Of a stretch of DNA of 38,507 bases, positions 32,024 through 38,507 are shown piece after piece. Made by a program: the position numbers and the translations under genes. This DNA comes from an uncultured Lachnospiraceae bacterium (GTDB lineage Bacteria > Bacillota > Clostridia > Lachnospirales > Lachnospiraceae). Below the pieces are notes generated by a model, which searched no databases, was not told the origin of the DNA, and saw nothing but the letters and a program-made list of their open reading frames with translations. Position 1 is the stretch's first letter, and each line of letters starts with the position of its first letter. The stretch lies in the NCBI GenBank assembly GCA_910586585.1, contig CAJUKA010000035.1, positions 1 to 38,507 on the forward strand, read 5' to 3'.

Positions 32024-32493
32024 GCCGCCAATATTTCCTGTTCCATATCGCGGTACTGCTCTGGAACCAACAGATTCAGTGTTAAATCATCCTGCACAAT
32101 CTGTTTTTCCAGTTCCGAACCATCTGTTGTCTCTATGGGATTCCATTTGAAATATTCCAGGCTTACCTGCACAGACATTCCAGCGGGAGCGATCTCGATT
32201 GGAAATTCCGGATTGTTCATAGCATATAGAGGAGTGCCATCGTCATCCATAGCCTGATAATTGTATGCGTCCATAACAAACGCACCTGTCTTTTCCTCCA
32301 GCAGAGCCAACAGTTTCTGGCTGCGTTGTGCAATTTCCAAATACTTTGCATCGCTTTCATCTTCTCCGCTGTTATAGACCACTGCGCGGTAAAGGGGGGC
32401 CTCCCATTTTGACTCCGCTGGTTCCTTTCCGGCACAGCCTGCAAATACCAGCAGCGCAGCCAATACCCCCGCCCATTCCAATATCTTCTTCAT
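32020..32493 (-). CDS. Lipoprotein, possible first half of split FtsX/DUF1430-like protein
   Basis: The 157-aa product has a lipoprotein signal: MKKILEWAGVLAALLVFAGC, lipobox VFAGC with the acylated Cys at 20. The mature part (APLYRAVVYNSGEDESDAKY, KLLALLEEKTGAFVMDAYNY, EYFKWNPIETTDGSELEKQI) resembles the extracellular domain of FtsX-like/DUF1430 permeases. The ending, LTLNLLVPEQYRDMEQEIL, then stops. The downstream frame overlaps by 4 nt and continues the theme. No permease membrane segments are present in either. The role may have been substrate binding for an ABC exporter lost from this locus. Confidence 0.6.
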   Translation of the reverse strand: MKKILEWAGVLAALLVFAGCAGKEPAESKWEAPLYRAVVYNSGEDESDAKYLEIAQRSQKLLALLEEKTGAFVMDAYNYQAMDDDGTPLYAMNNPEFPIEIAPAGMSVQVSLEYFKWNPIETTDGSELEKQIVQDDLTLNLLVPEQYRDMEQEILAA

Positions 32494-32817
32494 GTTACAT
32501 CCACTCCTTGTTTGTTAAATTCCGCTTAACTGTTTCCTAGTCATGCCATCGCTTTGCAACATGGCAACTGTTACAGGCAACATAATCTCACTGCGTGAGG
32601 CAGGATTAATGTCCGCTTACATTACCGATTGCCGGAAGAATATGCCGCTCCCATTCCACTGCGTCACACCAGCGGAGAAGGATACTATTGATACGGGGCC
32701 AAGTCGTAGTTTAGCGATAATAACAAATATATTGCGGTGACCATTTCCTGACATAATTTTATTTGCAAGCATTTTCATCTGCTTTCATGTGTCGTTATAG
32801 AACATAGCCCTGCCTCC
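32494..32817. other. Gap between two lipoprotein genes
   Basis: This 324-nt gap shows no RBS-supported frame. A plus-strand open stretch at 32543-32740 has no ribosome site and no known family. I see no strong terminator or promoter here. Confidence 0.4.
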
Positions 32818-33189
32818 TTAGCTGTCATAATCAATGGTCCAGACATTGCTATCATACCGTATCGCAAGTAAAATTTGGTTACTCTCAGTAAATTCATCGG
32901 TAAATTCCCGAAAATGCTCTTCGCCGCTATTATCCACAAAAGAGACCGTATATACGCATCTGCTGTCAGGCTCCATCTTAAAATAACAAATTTGAGTATT
33001 TTTGATTGCTTCAGGCGAGACGGCAATCACTCTGCCTGACTGAGTAACTGTTATACCCGTAACTTCATGGTCCGAATAATTTGTAACGATCAAATTTCCC
33101 TCCTGGTGTACCACATTACCATTTGCAGTACCGCAGCCAGCCAGCGAGAAAGCAAAAATAACCGTAAAAAGCAACATTAGTTTTTTCAT
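32818..33189 (-). CDS. Small lipoprotein of unknown function
   Basis: The 123-aa product has a lipoprotein signal peptide MKKLMLLFTVIFAFSLAGCG with lipobox SLAGC (Cys19). A ~100-residue beta-rich domain follows (GNLIVTNYSDHEVTGITVTQ, FKMEPDSRCVYTVSFVDNSG, SNQILLAIRYDSNVWTIDYD). No family recognised. The SD AAGGAGG overlaps the stop of the broken ABC ATPase gene upstream (TAAGGAGG), so the two were translationally coupled. The context suggests an accessory protein of a peptide-exporting ABC system. Confidence 0.75.
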   Translation of the reverse strand: MKKLMLLFTVIFAFSLAGCGTANGNVVHQEGNLIVTNYSDHEVTGITVTQSGRVIAVSPEAIKNTQICYFKMEPDSRCVYTVSFVDNSGEEHFREFTDEFTESNQILLAIRYDSNVWTIDYDS

Positions 33190-33199
33190 GGTATCCTCC

Positions 33200-33442
33200 T
33201 TAATTTATTATTTCTTCATCCTCAATATGGATAATGCGGTGGGCAAGCTGGGCGATCTCTTTGTTGTGAGTTATCATCACCAGCGTTTGATGGAATTGCT
33301 GCTGGTCGCCTTCAAAAGCCCCAGCACATCGCCGCTCGTCCGGCTGTCCAGATTGCCGGTCGGTTCACGCCGTCCAGCGCCTTTATGATGTTCGGCTCCG
33401 CGCCGTAGTATTTTTGAGGTCAGTCGTCTGCAAAATGCTCAT
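33200..33442 (-). pseudogene. ABC transporter ATPase (MacB/BceA-like), internal deletion and frameshifts
   Basis: The start MSILQTTDLKK and YYGAEPNIIKALDGVN are the N-terminus of an antimicrobial-peptide-type ABC ATPase, separated by a 1-nt deletion. The sequence then jumps to PTGNLDSRTSGDVLGLLKAT (D-loop region) and HQTLVMITHNKEIAQLAHRI (H-loop), again with a frameshift, and ends IIHIEDEEIIN. Walker A, the Q-loop and the ABC signature (~110 residues) are all missing. The gene cannot make a working ATPase. The permease that should accompany it is also absent. Confidence 0.8.
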
Positions 33443-33472
33443 GGGTTGCACCATCCTTTTGTTCAGTACAAA

Positions 33473-34387
33473 TTACAGCCCGCAGAAAGACCAGCGTCCC
33501 TCCAGGCACCACTGGGCGTTATCAATCATCCATTTGCCGTCAACCAGACGCATTAAATAACGATAATAGAAAATTCCCTTCTCTGCATAAAGCCAGAATT
33601 TGCTTTTCGTGACCCGCTCGCCGGCAACCAGATGATAATCTGTATAAGTCCCGCCGATTTCCCAGCAAAGATGGACAGGACGCCAGCCAGGGCGGGGAGC
33701 CTGGCTCACCTGTCTGGCAAACAATGCATCAATATCTGCCTGGCTGCCGTAACCTTTTTGTTCTGCCATCCGCTCCCAGCGGTTCATGCTGTCAAAGAAT
33801 TCCAGTAGCGCATGGACAGGTGCCTGTAGTTCGGGACTGTCCAGTGAAATCCTGTTTTTCATGATTTTGTAGGTACGGGTATCCTCATAAGCCTTGCGCT
33901 CCGCCTCTGTAAACAGCCCTGCCAGCCCCTCTTCATCATGCATGTCGCCATCGCTGACCCGCAGCTTATCCCTCCAGGAAATTGCCAGCAGTCCCTTAGA
34001 GGTGACCTGATGACAAGCAGCTATGCAAATATGCTCCAATTTTTTAATCTGCGCCGCCTGGGCCAGTCCCTCATCATCCAGAGCGGTCCGCTGCAAAAAC
34101 AAATCTTTGAGCGGAAGGTCTTTTAACAGTTCCAGCCCATGTCCGGAAATCTGCCTGCCCCGCAGCAGAGCCAGCATGTTCAACTTGGGAATCCGTGCCA
34201 GAATGGGAAAACACTCATCCCCAAACGGGACATCATCCAGGGAGACTGCCTGTAGTTTCGGGCATTGCCTGACAGCCTCCTCAAGGGTACCCAAATTCAG
34301 CGGCGCTTCTACTCGTTTCGTTCCGTTACAGAGGTAGGCGCCGTCCTGATATTCCAGCATATAAGTATTTGGGGCAAATTCCAGCAT
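33473..34387 (-). CDS. Hypothetical protein with leucine-rich-repeat-like region
   Basis: The 304-aa product starts at ATG 34387 (MLEFAPNTYMLEYQDGAYLC) with GGAGAG 8 nt upstream. Residues ~50-165 contain leucine-spaced units (LQAVSLDDVPFGDECFPILA, LNMLALLRGRQISG, LKDLFLQRTALDDEGLAQAA, LEHICIAACHQVTSKGLLAI) as in leucine-rich repeats. The C-terminal part (HALLEFFDSMNRWERMAEQK; SKFWLYAEKGIFYYRYLMRL; DGKWMIDNAQWCLEG) may be an NTF2-like fold. No signal peptide, so cytosolic. The function is unknown. It lies between broken genes but looks intact itself. Confidence 0.65.
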   Translation of the reverse strand: MLEFAPNTYMLEYQDGAYLCNGTKRVEAPLNLGTLEEAVRQCPKLQAVSLDDVPFGDECFPILARIPKLNMLALLRGRQISGHGLELLKDLPLKDLFLQRTALDDEGLAQAAQIKKLEHICIAACHQVTSKGLLAISWRDKLRVSDGDMHDEEGLAGLFTEAERKAYEDTRTYKIMKNRISLDSPELQAPVHALLEFFDSMNRWERMAEQKGYGSQADIDALFARQVSQAPRPGWRPVHLCWEIGGTYTDYHLVAGERVTKSKFWLYAEKGIFYYRYLMRLVDGKWMIDNAQWCLEGRWSFCGL

Positions 34388-34445
34388 AATTTTTTCTCTC
34401 CTTCCATACGCATTTCCGGTATCTTCCGGAAATGCGTCGTTTAAG

Positions 34446-34758
34446 TCACCTTTTTCTTTTGATAAACTTTTCTTTTGCAAAATCATAAGATTCCTGTATC
34501 ATCATCTTGAAAGCCTCAAAAGTTTTATCAGAGGGGTTTAAGACGCATACCCAGCCCATCCATGCGTAAACAGGGTGTGGAATAATGATATCTAAAGCGG
34601 TAAAGTCATAATCCATTTTTACAATTTTCCGGCAGACGGACGTTCAGGAATATATCCGAATTTTTTAATAAATGTCTGTTTTCTTAAACCAACATTTACA
34701 CGATATACGTTATTACGGTTCAGCATAGAGTTTTTATCATTATCGCCATCTTTTTCTT
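34446..34758 (-). pseudogene. DUF6194-like protein fragment, frameshifted
   Basis: One frame reads NSMLNRNNVYRVNVGLRKQT and FIKKFGYIPERPSAGKL then stops. After a 1-nt shift MDYDFTALDIIIPHPVYAWM and GWVCVLNPSDKTFEAFKMMI continue to a stop at 34446. Together they match the second half of DUF6194 proteins (PHPVYxxMxWVCVLNPS). The N-terminus is replaced by the end of the histidine kinase remnant at 34759. Truncated and frameshifted, so not functional. Confidence 0.55.
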
Positions 34759-35213
34759 TCACAGTTTAATGACGCCGGTTTCCAGGCGGGAGGTCTTTAT
34801 CAATGCCTGTATGAGAAAATCAAGCTTTTCAAGTTGACCGCCGAAAGCCTGCAAAAACTCCCTCTGCTTTTCCGCTGGCATAGGCTGTTCCAGCAAAGTG
34901 GCATTTACCATTTTTAGATTGCTGATTGGCGTCTTTACCCGATGTGATATGTCGGAGAGCAACTCCTGCAAATCAGCCCGCTCTTTCGCTATGCTCTCCT
35001 GATTTTCCCGCATAACTCCATAAGACGGACAAGCCGGTGATTGATTTTATAAAACAGGTTTTCTTCCTCGCAGACCTGCGGTGCTGCTGCTCCATTCAAC
35101 ATATCGTCTATTGTTTGGCACAGGTTGTCCGAGAATAAAACCAGCTTCCGGTGCAGAAAGGCCACAAAAAGGGCTGCACAGGCGTGCTTGATGGAAAGTT
35201 TACCGTCATTCAC
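34759..35213 (-). pseudogene. Histidine kinase, truncated and frameshifted
   Basis: The GTG start at 35213 overlaps the response-regulator stop (GTGA). The first frame (NDGKLSIKHACAALFVAFLH, LVLFSDNLCQTIDDMLNG) ends near 34989. The second frame resumes with ENQESIAKERADLQELL and the dimerisation/phospho-acceptor box LLSDISHRVKTPISNLKMVN, ending SRLETGVIKL at 34759. The catalytic HATPase domain is completely missing and the sensor region is shortened to one hydrophobic stretch. The kinase cannot phosphorylate. It was the partner of the adjacent OmpR-type regulator. Confidence 0.8.
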
Positions 35214-35890
35214 TTCTTTATCCCCCCGACCCACATATAGCCCATGCCGTAGACAGTCTTAATATATTGCAGACCGCCGGCTTCAATTTTCCCCCGGATG
35301 CGGCTGATCGCTACGGTCAAGGCGTGTTCATCCACAAAGTTTTCGTCCGCGTCCCACAGCTTTTCAAGAAGCACCTGCCGTGTCAAAACGGTTTGCGGAT
35401 TTCTTACCAGTACCTTTAGCAAACGGTATTCCATCGGAGTGAAGATAACCGGTTCCCCCGCAAGGGCAGCGGTCAATTCCAAAAAATTGATAGACAATGT
35501 ACCGTCTGTGTAGCAATCGCCGCCTGTCTGCCGTTGGATGCGGCTCAACAGTGCCGAAACCTTCTTGCGAAATACGCTGATAAGAAACGGCTTTGTTACA
35601 TAGTCGTCTGCTCCCAACTCAAAACCGCGCAATTGGTCGCTCTCCATATCGTTTGCGGTCAGGAAAATCACGGCGGTATCCGGACGGTGCTCTTTGATTT
35701 CTGCACAGAAGTCAAAGCCGTTTCCATCAGGCAAGTTGACATCTAGCACGATCAGATCATAGTCCTGCGCTTCGCAGAGGTTGACCGCTTCTGATTTTGT
35801 CATGGCAGCGTCCACTGTGTAGCCAGCCGCCGAAAGATTGTAGCAAAGGGTGTTGTTCAAAAGGCGGTCATCCTCAACTACTAAAAGTCT
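35210..35890 (-). CDS. OmpR-family response regulator
   Basis: The 226-aa product is intact. The receiver domain (MRLLVVEDDRLLNNTL; phospho-acceptor Asp51 in DYDLIVLDVNLPDGNGF; Thr79; Lys101 in DDYVTKPF) is followed by a winged-helix DNA-binding domain (FTPMEYRLLKVLVRNPQTVL; DENFVDEHALTVAISRIRGK; IKTVYGMGYMW). ATG 35890 has GGAAGG at good spacing; an open extension upstream lacks an RBS. The cognate kinase downstream is broken, so its regulation may depend on another kinase or be lost. Context fits a BceR-like peptide-stress regulator, by inference. Confidence 0.88.
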   Translation of the reverse strand, partial: RLLVVEDDRLLNNTLCYNLSAAGYTVDAAMTKSEAVNLCEAQDYDLIVLDVNLPDGNGFDFCAEIKEHRPDTAVIFLTANDMESDQLRGFELGADDYVTKPFLISVFRKKVSALLSRIQRQTGGDCYTDGTLSINFLELTAALAGEPVIFTPMEYRLLKVLVRNPQTVLTRQVLLEKLWDADENFVDEHALTVAISRIRGKIEAGGLQYIKTVYGMGYMWVGGIKK

Positions 35891-35998
35891 CATGGTTTCA
35901 CCTTCCTTAACTAGAATACTGAGAGAGCGTTTGTCAAGGGAGATTTCACCCAAATGATGAAAGTCCTCAATTACTCGTAATTTATTTGCAAATAGACC

Positions 35999-36184
35999 TC
36001 AAATTGCTTTTCCGTCCAGGAAGTCCTTGAGCCAGTCCAGAAAGTCCAGCCCGTTGCCGTAGGGAGCGACGCCCGCGTCGGACATATCCCACACCTCGCC
36101 CCTATCTCGGCCCGCTGTGTGTTTGACCAGTTCATACATTTCCTCCAACGAAAAATTTCCAAATAAGCTGGAAGCAATACTCAT
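35999..36184 (-). pseudogene. SUKH/SMI1-like C-terminal fragment
   Basis: The 61-codon frame starts at an ATG overlapping the CPBP stop (ATGA). It reads MSIASSLFGNFSLEEMYELV and continues to TAGRDRGEVWDMSDAGVAPY and GNGLDFLDWLKDFLDGKAI. The last part is like the C-terminus of SMI1/KNR4 (SUKH) immunity-type proteins. A full SUKH domain is ~130 residues, so this is a truncated piece, though it might be expressed as a short protein. No nuclease toxin is seen nearby. Confidence 0.4.
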
Positions 36185-37023
36185 CGCTTTTTCCGTAGAA
36201 TAACGACTCCGCAGACAAATAAATACCCGATGATGGCAATTATTGAAGCTTCTACTCCAAACCCAGCTCCGGTTACCAACACATGATCTGAGGGGATGAT
36301 AATTGAAAAAACAGGCTCTCCATAAATGCCCTGTGCAGTTGTGATATGTATCATGTCAGTCACAAAAACAAAATTCCATACTGCATGAAGCAAGCTGCTG
36401 TTGCTTATGGAATTCCCCTTATATGTGATAAGAGAAAACATGATACCTACCAATGTTCCACTGATCACTAGCAGCGAGATACCTGAAATGCTAAACTCAT
36501 CCATCGAGGAAATATGCATCAAGCTGAACAAAAAGGACGGAAGCAAAACAGCAACAACTTTCCCCCACTTTAGTTCAAGAAATTTTAGAATATATCCACG
36601 AAACAGCATCTCTTCCAAAACACCTGCCTTCAAAGCTGCAATGGCGGAATAGATGACCGCTACAATTATCTCCCCTGTATTTAAAGCTGCCATTGTCGCG
36701 TCGCCTATTATGAAATAGCAAATAACCACAAAAAACGGGAGGATAACAGCATATAAAAAGGCCCATTTTTTAATTGATAAGGTAATTCTAAAACTCTCCA
36801 TTTTGAGGCGGAGAATCTTTATCGTGTATAGCCAAAATAATAAATAAGTAACTATTAAGCACCCCAACATCCGCAAAACAGAATATAACCCCCGTATTGG
36901 CAATTCAACTATTGAGAAAAGCAAATCAAATACCAGGCTGTTAAGTAGATCACCTGCAAGAAACAGTAAAACATAGGCGACAATATGCCCAATTATTTTC
37001 CCTTTTGTAAATTTCAGTTCCAT
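36181..37023 (-). CDS. CPBP family intramembrane metalloprotease
   Basis: The 280-aa polytopic membrane protein has the CAAX/Abi signature: GVLEEMLFRGYIL (Glu137, Glu138, Arg142), FSLMHISS (His170) and LLHAVWNFVF (His213, Asn217). About seven to eight hydrophobic segments. In bacteria this family is often tied to bacteriocin self-immunity or maturation, a good fit for the decayed peptide-resistance locus next to it. The product substrate cannot be told. The last base of the stop codon overlaps the start of the SUKH-like fragment. No strong terminator follows. Confidence 0.9.
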   Translation of the reverse strand: MELKFTKGKIIGHIVAYVLLFLAGDLLNSLVFDLLFSIVELPIRGLYSVLRMLGCLIVTYLLFWLYTIKILRLKMESFRITLSIKKWAFLYAVILPFFVVICYFIIGDATMAALNTGEIIVAVIYSAIAALKAGVLEEMLFRGYILKFLELKWGKVVAVLLPSFLFSLMHISSMDEFSISGISLLVISGTLVGIMFSLITYKGNSISNSSLLHAVWNFVFVTDMIHITTAQGIYGEPVFSIIIPSDHVLVTGAGFGVEASIIAIIGYLFVCGVVILRKKR

Positions 37024-37629
37024 CCGAGTTTCTCCACTCCATAAATAAAATTATTGAATCGCTATGGAAAAAGTATACCACCGACGCAAGCGGCCTTCAA
37101 CCTCGAATAAGAACCTGCAAATATCAAGACCTAAAGTGGGTCGTACTCTAAAATGCCCCAAAAAAGAGGAAAGCCCCCAATAAATCAAAACTTGCACAGC
37201 ATTGCAAACAATATTGAATACCATATCAGTCTCCATCTAAGTCTCGAACAGTTCCTCATAGGCATCCTCGTCCAGAAACTTATAGGACTTCTGTCCCTCA
37301 GGTCCGCCCCATCACCTTTTCCACAGTTTCCCAAAGGCTTCCTCAAAGATAAAGGAACAGCCGTTGGCGAAGCTGCCTGTTCGCTAATTGCAGATAGTAT
37401 AACAGACAAATGTCTCTCAAATGTTACAGAGGACAGATTTTTTCACAAAATTATCCATTTATATTATAATTTGATTTGGTTAGCAATACAAGGATAGCAC
37501 TTATATCTCATCAATATTAAATACCACCAGCCTCGCGCCGCAGGAAATCAGGATGCTTTTTGCGGTTTTGCCAGAGGCGTTTTGTAAAGGACTTTTTAAT
37601 CAAGTTCACAGAAAATTTACATTTCAGGG
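37024..37629 (-). other. Remnant-rich intergenic stretch
   Basis: No intact gene. On the minus strand a piece reads FANGCSFIFEEAFGKLWKR, stop, then GGPEGQKSYKFLDEDAYEEL and FET with a stop at 37237. This looks like the tail of a lost protein with an in-frame nonsense codon. Another piece at 37503-37590 reads ASGKTAKSILISCGARLVVF then NIDEI and a stop. I recognise neither family. The rest shows no clear signal. Confidence 0.35.
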
Positions 37630-37672
37630 CAAAAAAATAAGGCCGGGAACCTGTTTTTAGATTCCCGGCCTA
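37630..37672 (-). terminator. Strong intrinsic terminator
   Basis: GGCCGGGAA and TTCCCGGCC form a 9-bp stem around a 12-nt loop, followed by TTATTTTTTT on the minus strand, right after the PD-(D/E)XK fragment stop. Confidence 0.85.
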
Positions 37673-37682
37673 CGGTTTTGTT

Positions 37683-38150
37683 TTATGCTGTCCGCTCTGC
37701 TTTCAATTTTTTTACTTCGTCAAGAGGAAGTCCTGCATATTCCGCAATTTTTTCAAGTGTCAACATTCCATCTGCCAACATTCTTTTAGCAGTATTTATT
37801 GCCCCTTCTTTTATGCCCTCTTGTAAAGATTCTTTTCTCATATCCTCCATGACTTTGCACATGATTAAAATGCCCTCCTTACTTTCCTTGAAAAAACGAA
37901 CTCTGTCTGCCAGTGTCGTATAATACATATCTGCCGCATTCGTACATGAAAAATCATGCATGAGTTTTCCGATTGGTGTATCTCCACGATAAGCGCCGTT
38001 TACATACAGTATATGTGAACCGTCCTCAAATCTTTCTCCGGTTCCTAAAAAGCAGCGCTCAACCAGATAGAGTGGCAGCCCTTTTCCTATCACATCATTT
38101 TCCGTGATAAACACTACCCATGTTTCTGGAAGTATCTCATTTTTCAGCAT
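37683..38150 (-). pseudogene. PD-(D/E)XK nuclease family transposase (Rpn-like), C-terminal part
   Basis: The 155-aa frame corresponds to the second half of the Rpn/PDDEXK_2 transposase-like family: LPETWVVFITENDVIGKGLP, LYLVERCFLGTGERFEDGSH, ILYVNGAYRGDTPIGKLMHD. The characteristic tail GILIMCKVMEDMRKESLQEG leads to a C-terminal helix-turn-helix (LTLEKIAEYAGLPLDEVKKL). The nuclease core with the D and ExK motifs normally lies N-terminal to this and is missing. Upstream sequence is a TnpW-like remnant, so a deletion fused the two. The first ~7 residues (MLKNEIL) derive from the TnpW side. Confidence 0.75.
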
Positions 38151-38255
38151 ACGCTTGATTTGTCACTCATGGTTTCCTTGCTGGTCTTGCTGAAATGAAC
38201 CCTCACAATGTAGGTCGTCCGACCAATCTTCTTCACCAGTACAAGAGCGTTCTTA
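38144..38255 (-). pseudogene. TnpW-like small transposon protein, frameshifted
   Basis: The minus strand reads AKNALVLVKKIGRTTYIVRV and HFSKTSKETMSDK, then a shifted frame stops at 38144. With one inserted base it would continue IKRMLKNE, the end of the TnpW-like pattern (G-TTY-V-VHF-ET--DKI-R-I-NE). That continuation runs straight into the PD-(D/E)XK fragment. Function unknown; these genes mark Lachnospiraceae transposons. Confidence 0.5.
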
Positions 38256-38256
38256 G

Positions 38257-38346
38257 CTAGTAGCGTGGTAGTAAGAAAACAAAATCGCCTGGATGGTTAA
38301 ATTCCATTCGGACGCATAAGATACGGTATTTCGTTAGATGATTCAT
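38257..38346 (-). CDS. Possible 29-aa small protein upstream of the TnpW remnant
   Basis: ATG follows AAAGGAG at 5 nt. The 29 codons begin MNHLTKYRILCVRMEFNHPG and end DFVFLLPRY. The position, immediately before a TnpW-like gene, suggests a small protein of the same mobile element or a truncated N-terminus. No family recognised. Confidence 0.35.
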   Translation of the reverse strand: MNHLTKYRILCVRMEFNHPGDFVFLLPRY

Positions 38347-38500
38347 GACGGCTCCTTTCACCAGCCGCCATTTTGGGAAATACTAAGGCAACAATCTTTT
38401 TGAAAACAAAGAAACAGCTGCTTTGCCTTTCTCAAAACCGCTGTCTTATGGACACATACAAATATGTCTGCTGTATAACGGCTTTTTTTCTTTCGCCATT
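38347..38500 (-). promoter_or_regulatory. Mobile-element leader with inverted repeats
   Basis: The minus strand shows CAGACATATTTGTATGTGTC and a CGGTTTTGAGAAAGGCAAAG stretch with CAGCTG nearby. Together they form short stem-loops before the small ORF. It looks like an attenuation-type leader, and the window end cuts it. Confidence 0.35.
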
Positions 38501-38507
38501 ATTCGGC

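Noticed and set aside
32543..32740. 65-codon plus-strand frame between lipoprotein genes
   Set aside because: No RBS, no recognisable family, and the surrounding transcription is on the minus strand.

Overview
The window reads as a chromosome segment of a low-to-moderate GC, spore-forming Firmicute of the class Clostridia, most likely a gut Lachnospiraceae relative. This is inferred from gene content: SpoVT, SpoVG, a GlgC/GlgD pair, DnaD plus a DnaC/DnaI-type loader, a long PRPP synthetase, NADP glutamate dehydrogenase and Na/Pi cotransport. It is also inferred from strong AGGAGG ribosome sites and many extended -10 (TGnTATAAT-type) promoters. No rRNA, tRNA or CRISPR array was seen.

Layout. 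Positions 1-4900 are an accessory region of mostly broken genes. It holds remnants of an nSTAND-like ATPase fused to the front of a type III-like DNA methyltransferase. Next is an intact AlbA_2 (Schlafen-type)/GHKL-ATPase/winged-helix protein with a striking inverted-repeat operator. Then come degraded pieces of a mobilizable element (ECF-sigma-like, DUF3847, TnpW, RepA N-terminus). Positions 5056-31000 are a mostly intact core: TrhA/hemolysin III, a GNAT enzyme, spoVT, mgtE, a HAD phosphatase, a DUF4391-like/BREX-ATPase-like pair, mfd-pth, spoVG, glgC-glgD, murC, a DnaA-box cluster, dnaD-dnaC-prs, galE, an anti-sigma-like membrane protein, a Cu/Zn SOD, gdhA and a Na/Pi cotransporter. Positions 31300-38507 are a second accessory region. 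It contains small lipoproteins, the wreck of a Bce-like peptide-resistance module (response regulator intact; kinase and ABC ATPase broken), a CPBP protease, and a PD-(D/E)XK transposase fragment joined to a TnpW remnant.

Most genes are on the minus strand. murC, dnaD, dnaC, prs and trhA are on the plus strand. mfd and pth overlap by 4 nt, glgC precedes glgD, and dnaD-dnaC-prs are closely spaced. The glgC/murC intergenic region carries a 157-bp element with terminal inverted repeats.

The strongest unexplained signals are these. (1) An 18-nt sequence in the operator of the AlbA_2 gene recurs exactly in the codons of that protein's own linker. (2) A ~50-nt stem-loop element ends in the Shine-Dalgarno sequence and occurs before two unrelated genes, once inside a 161-bp tandem duplication that also carries a 29-codon ORF. 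(3) Seven DnaA boxes lie between murC and the primosome genes. (4) The mgtE and gdhA leaders have switch-like alternative hairpins. (5) A MITE-like element lies upstream of murC. All function assignments are by eye from motifs; no database search was run.
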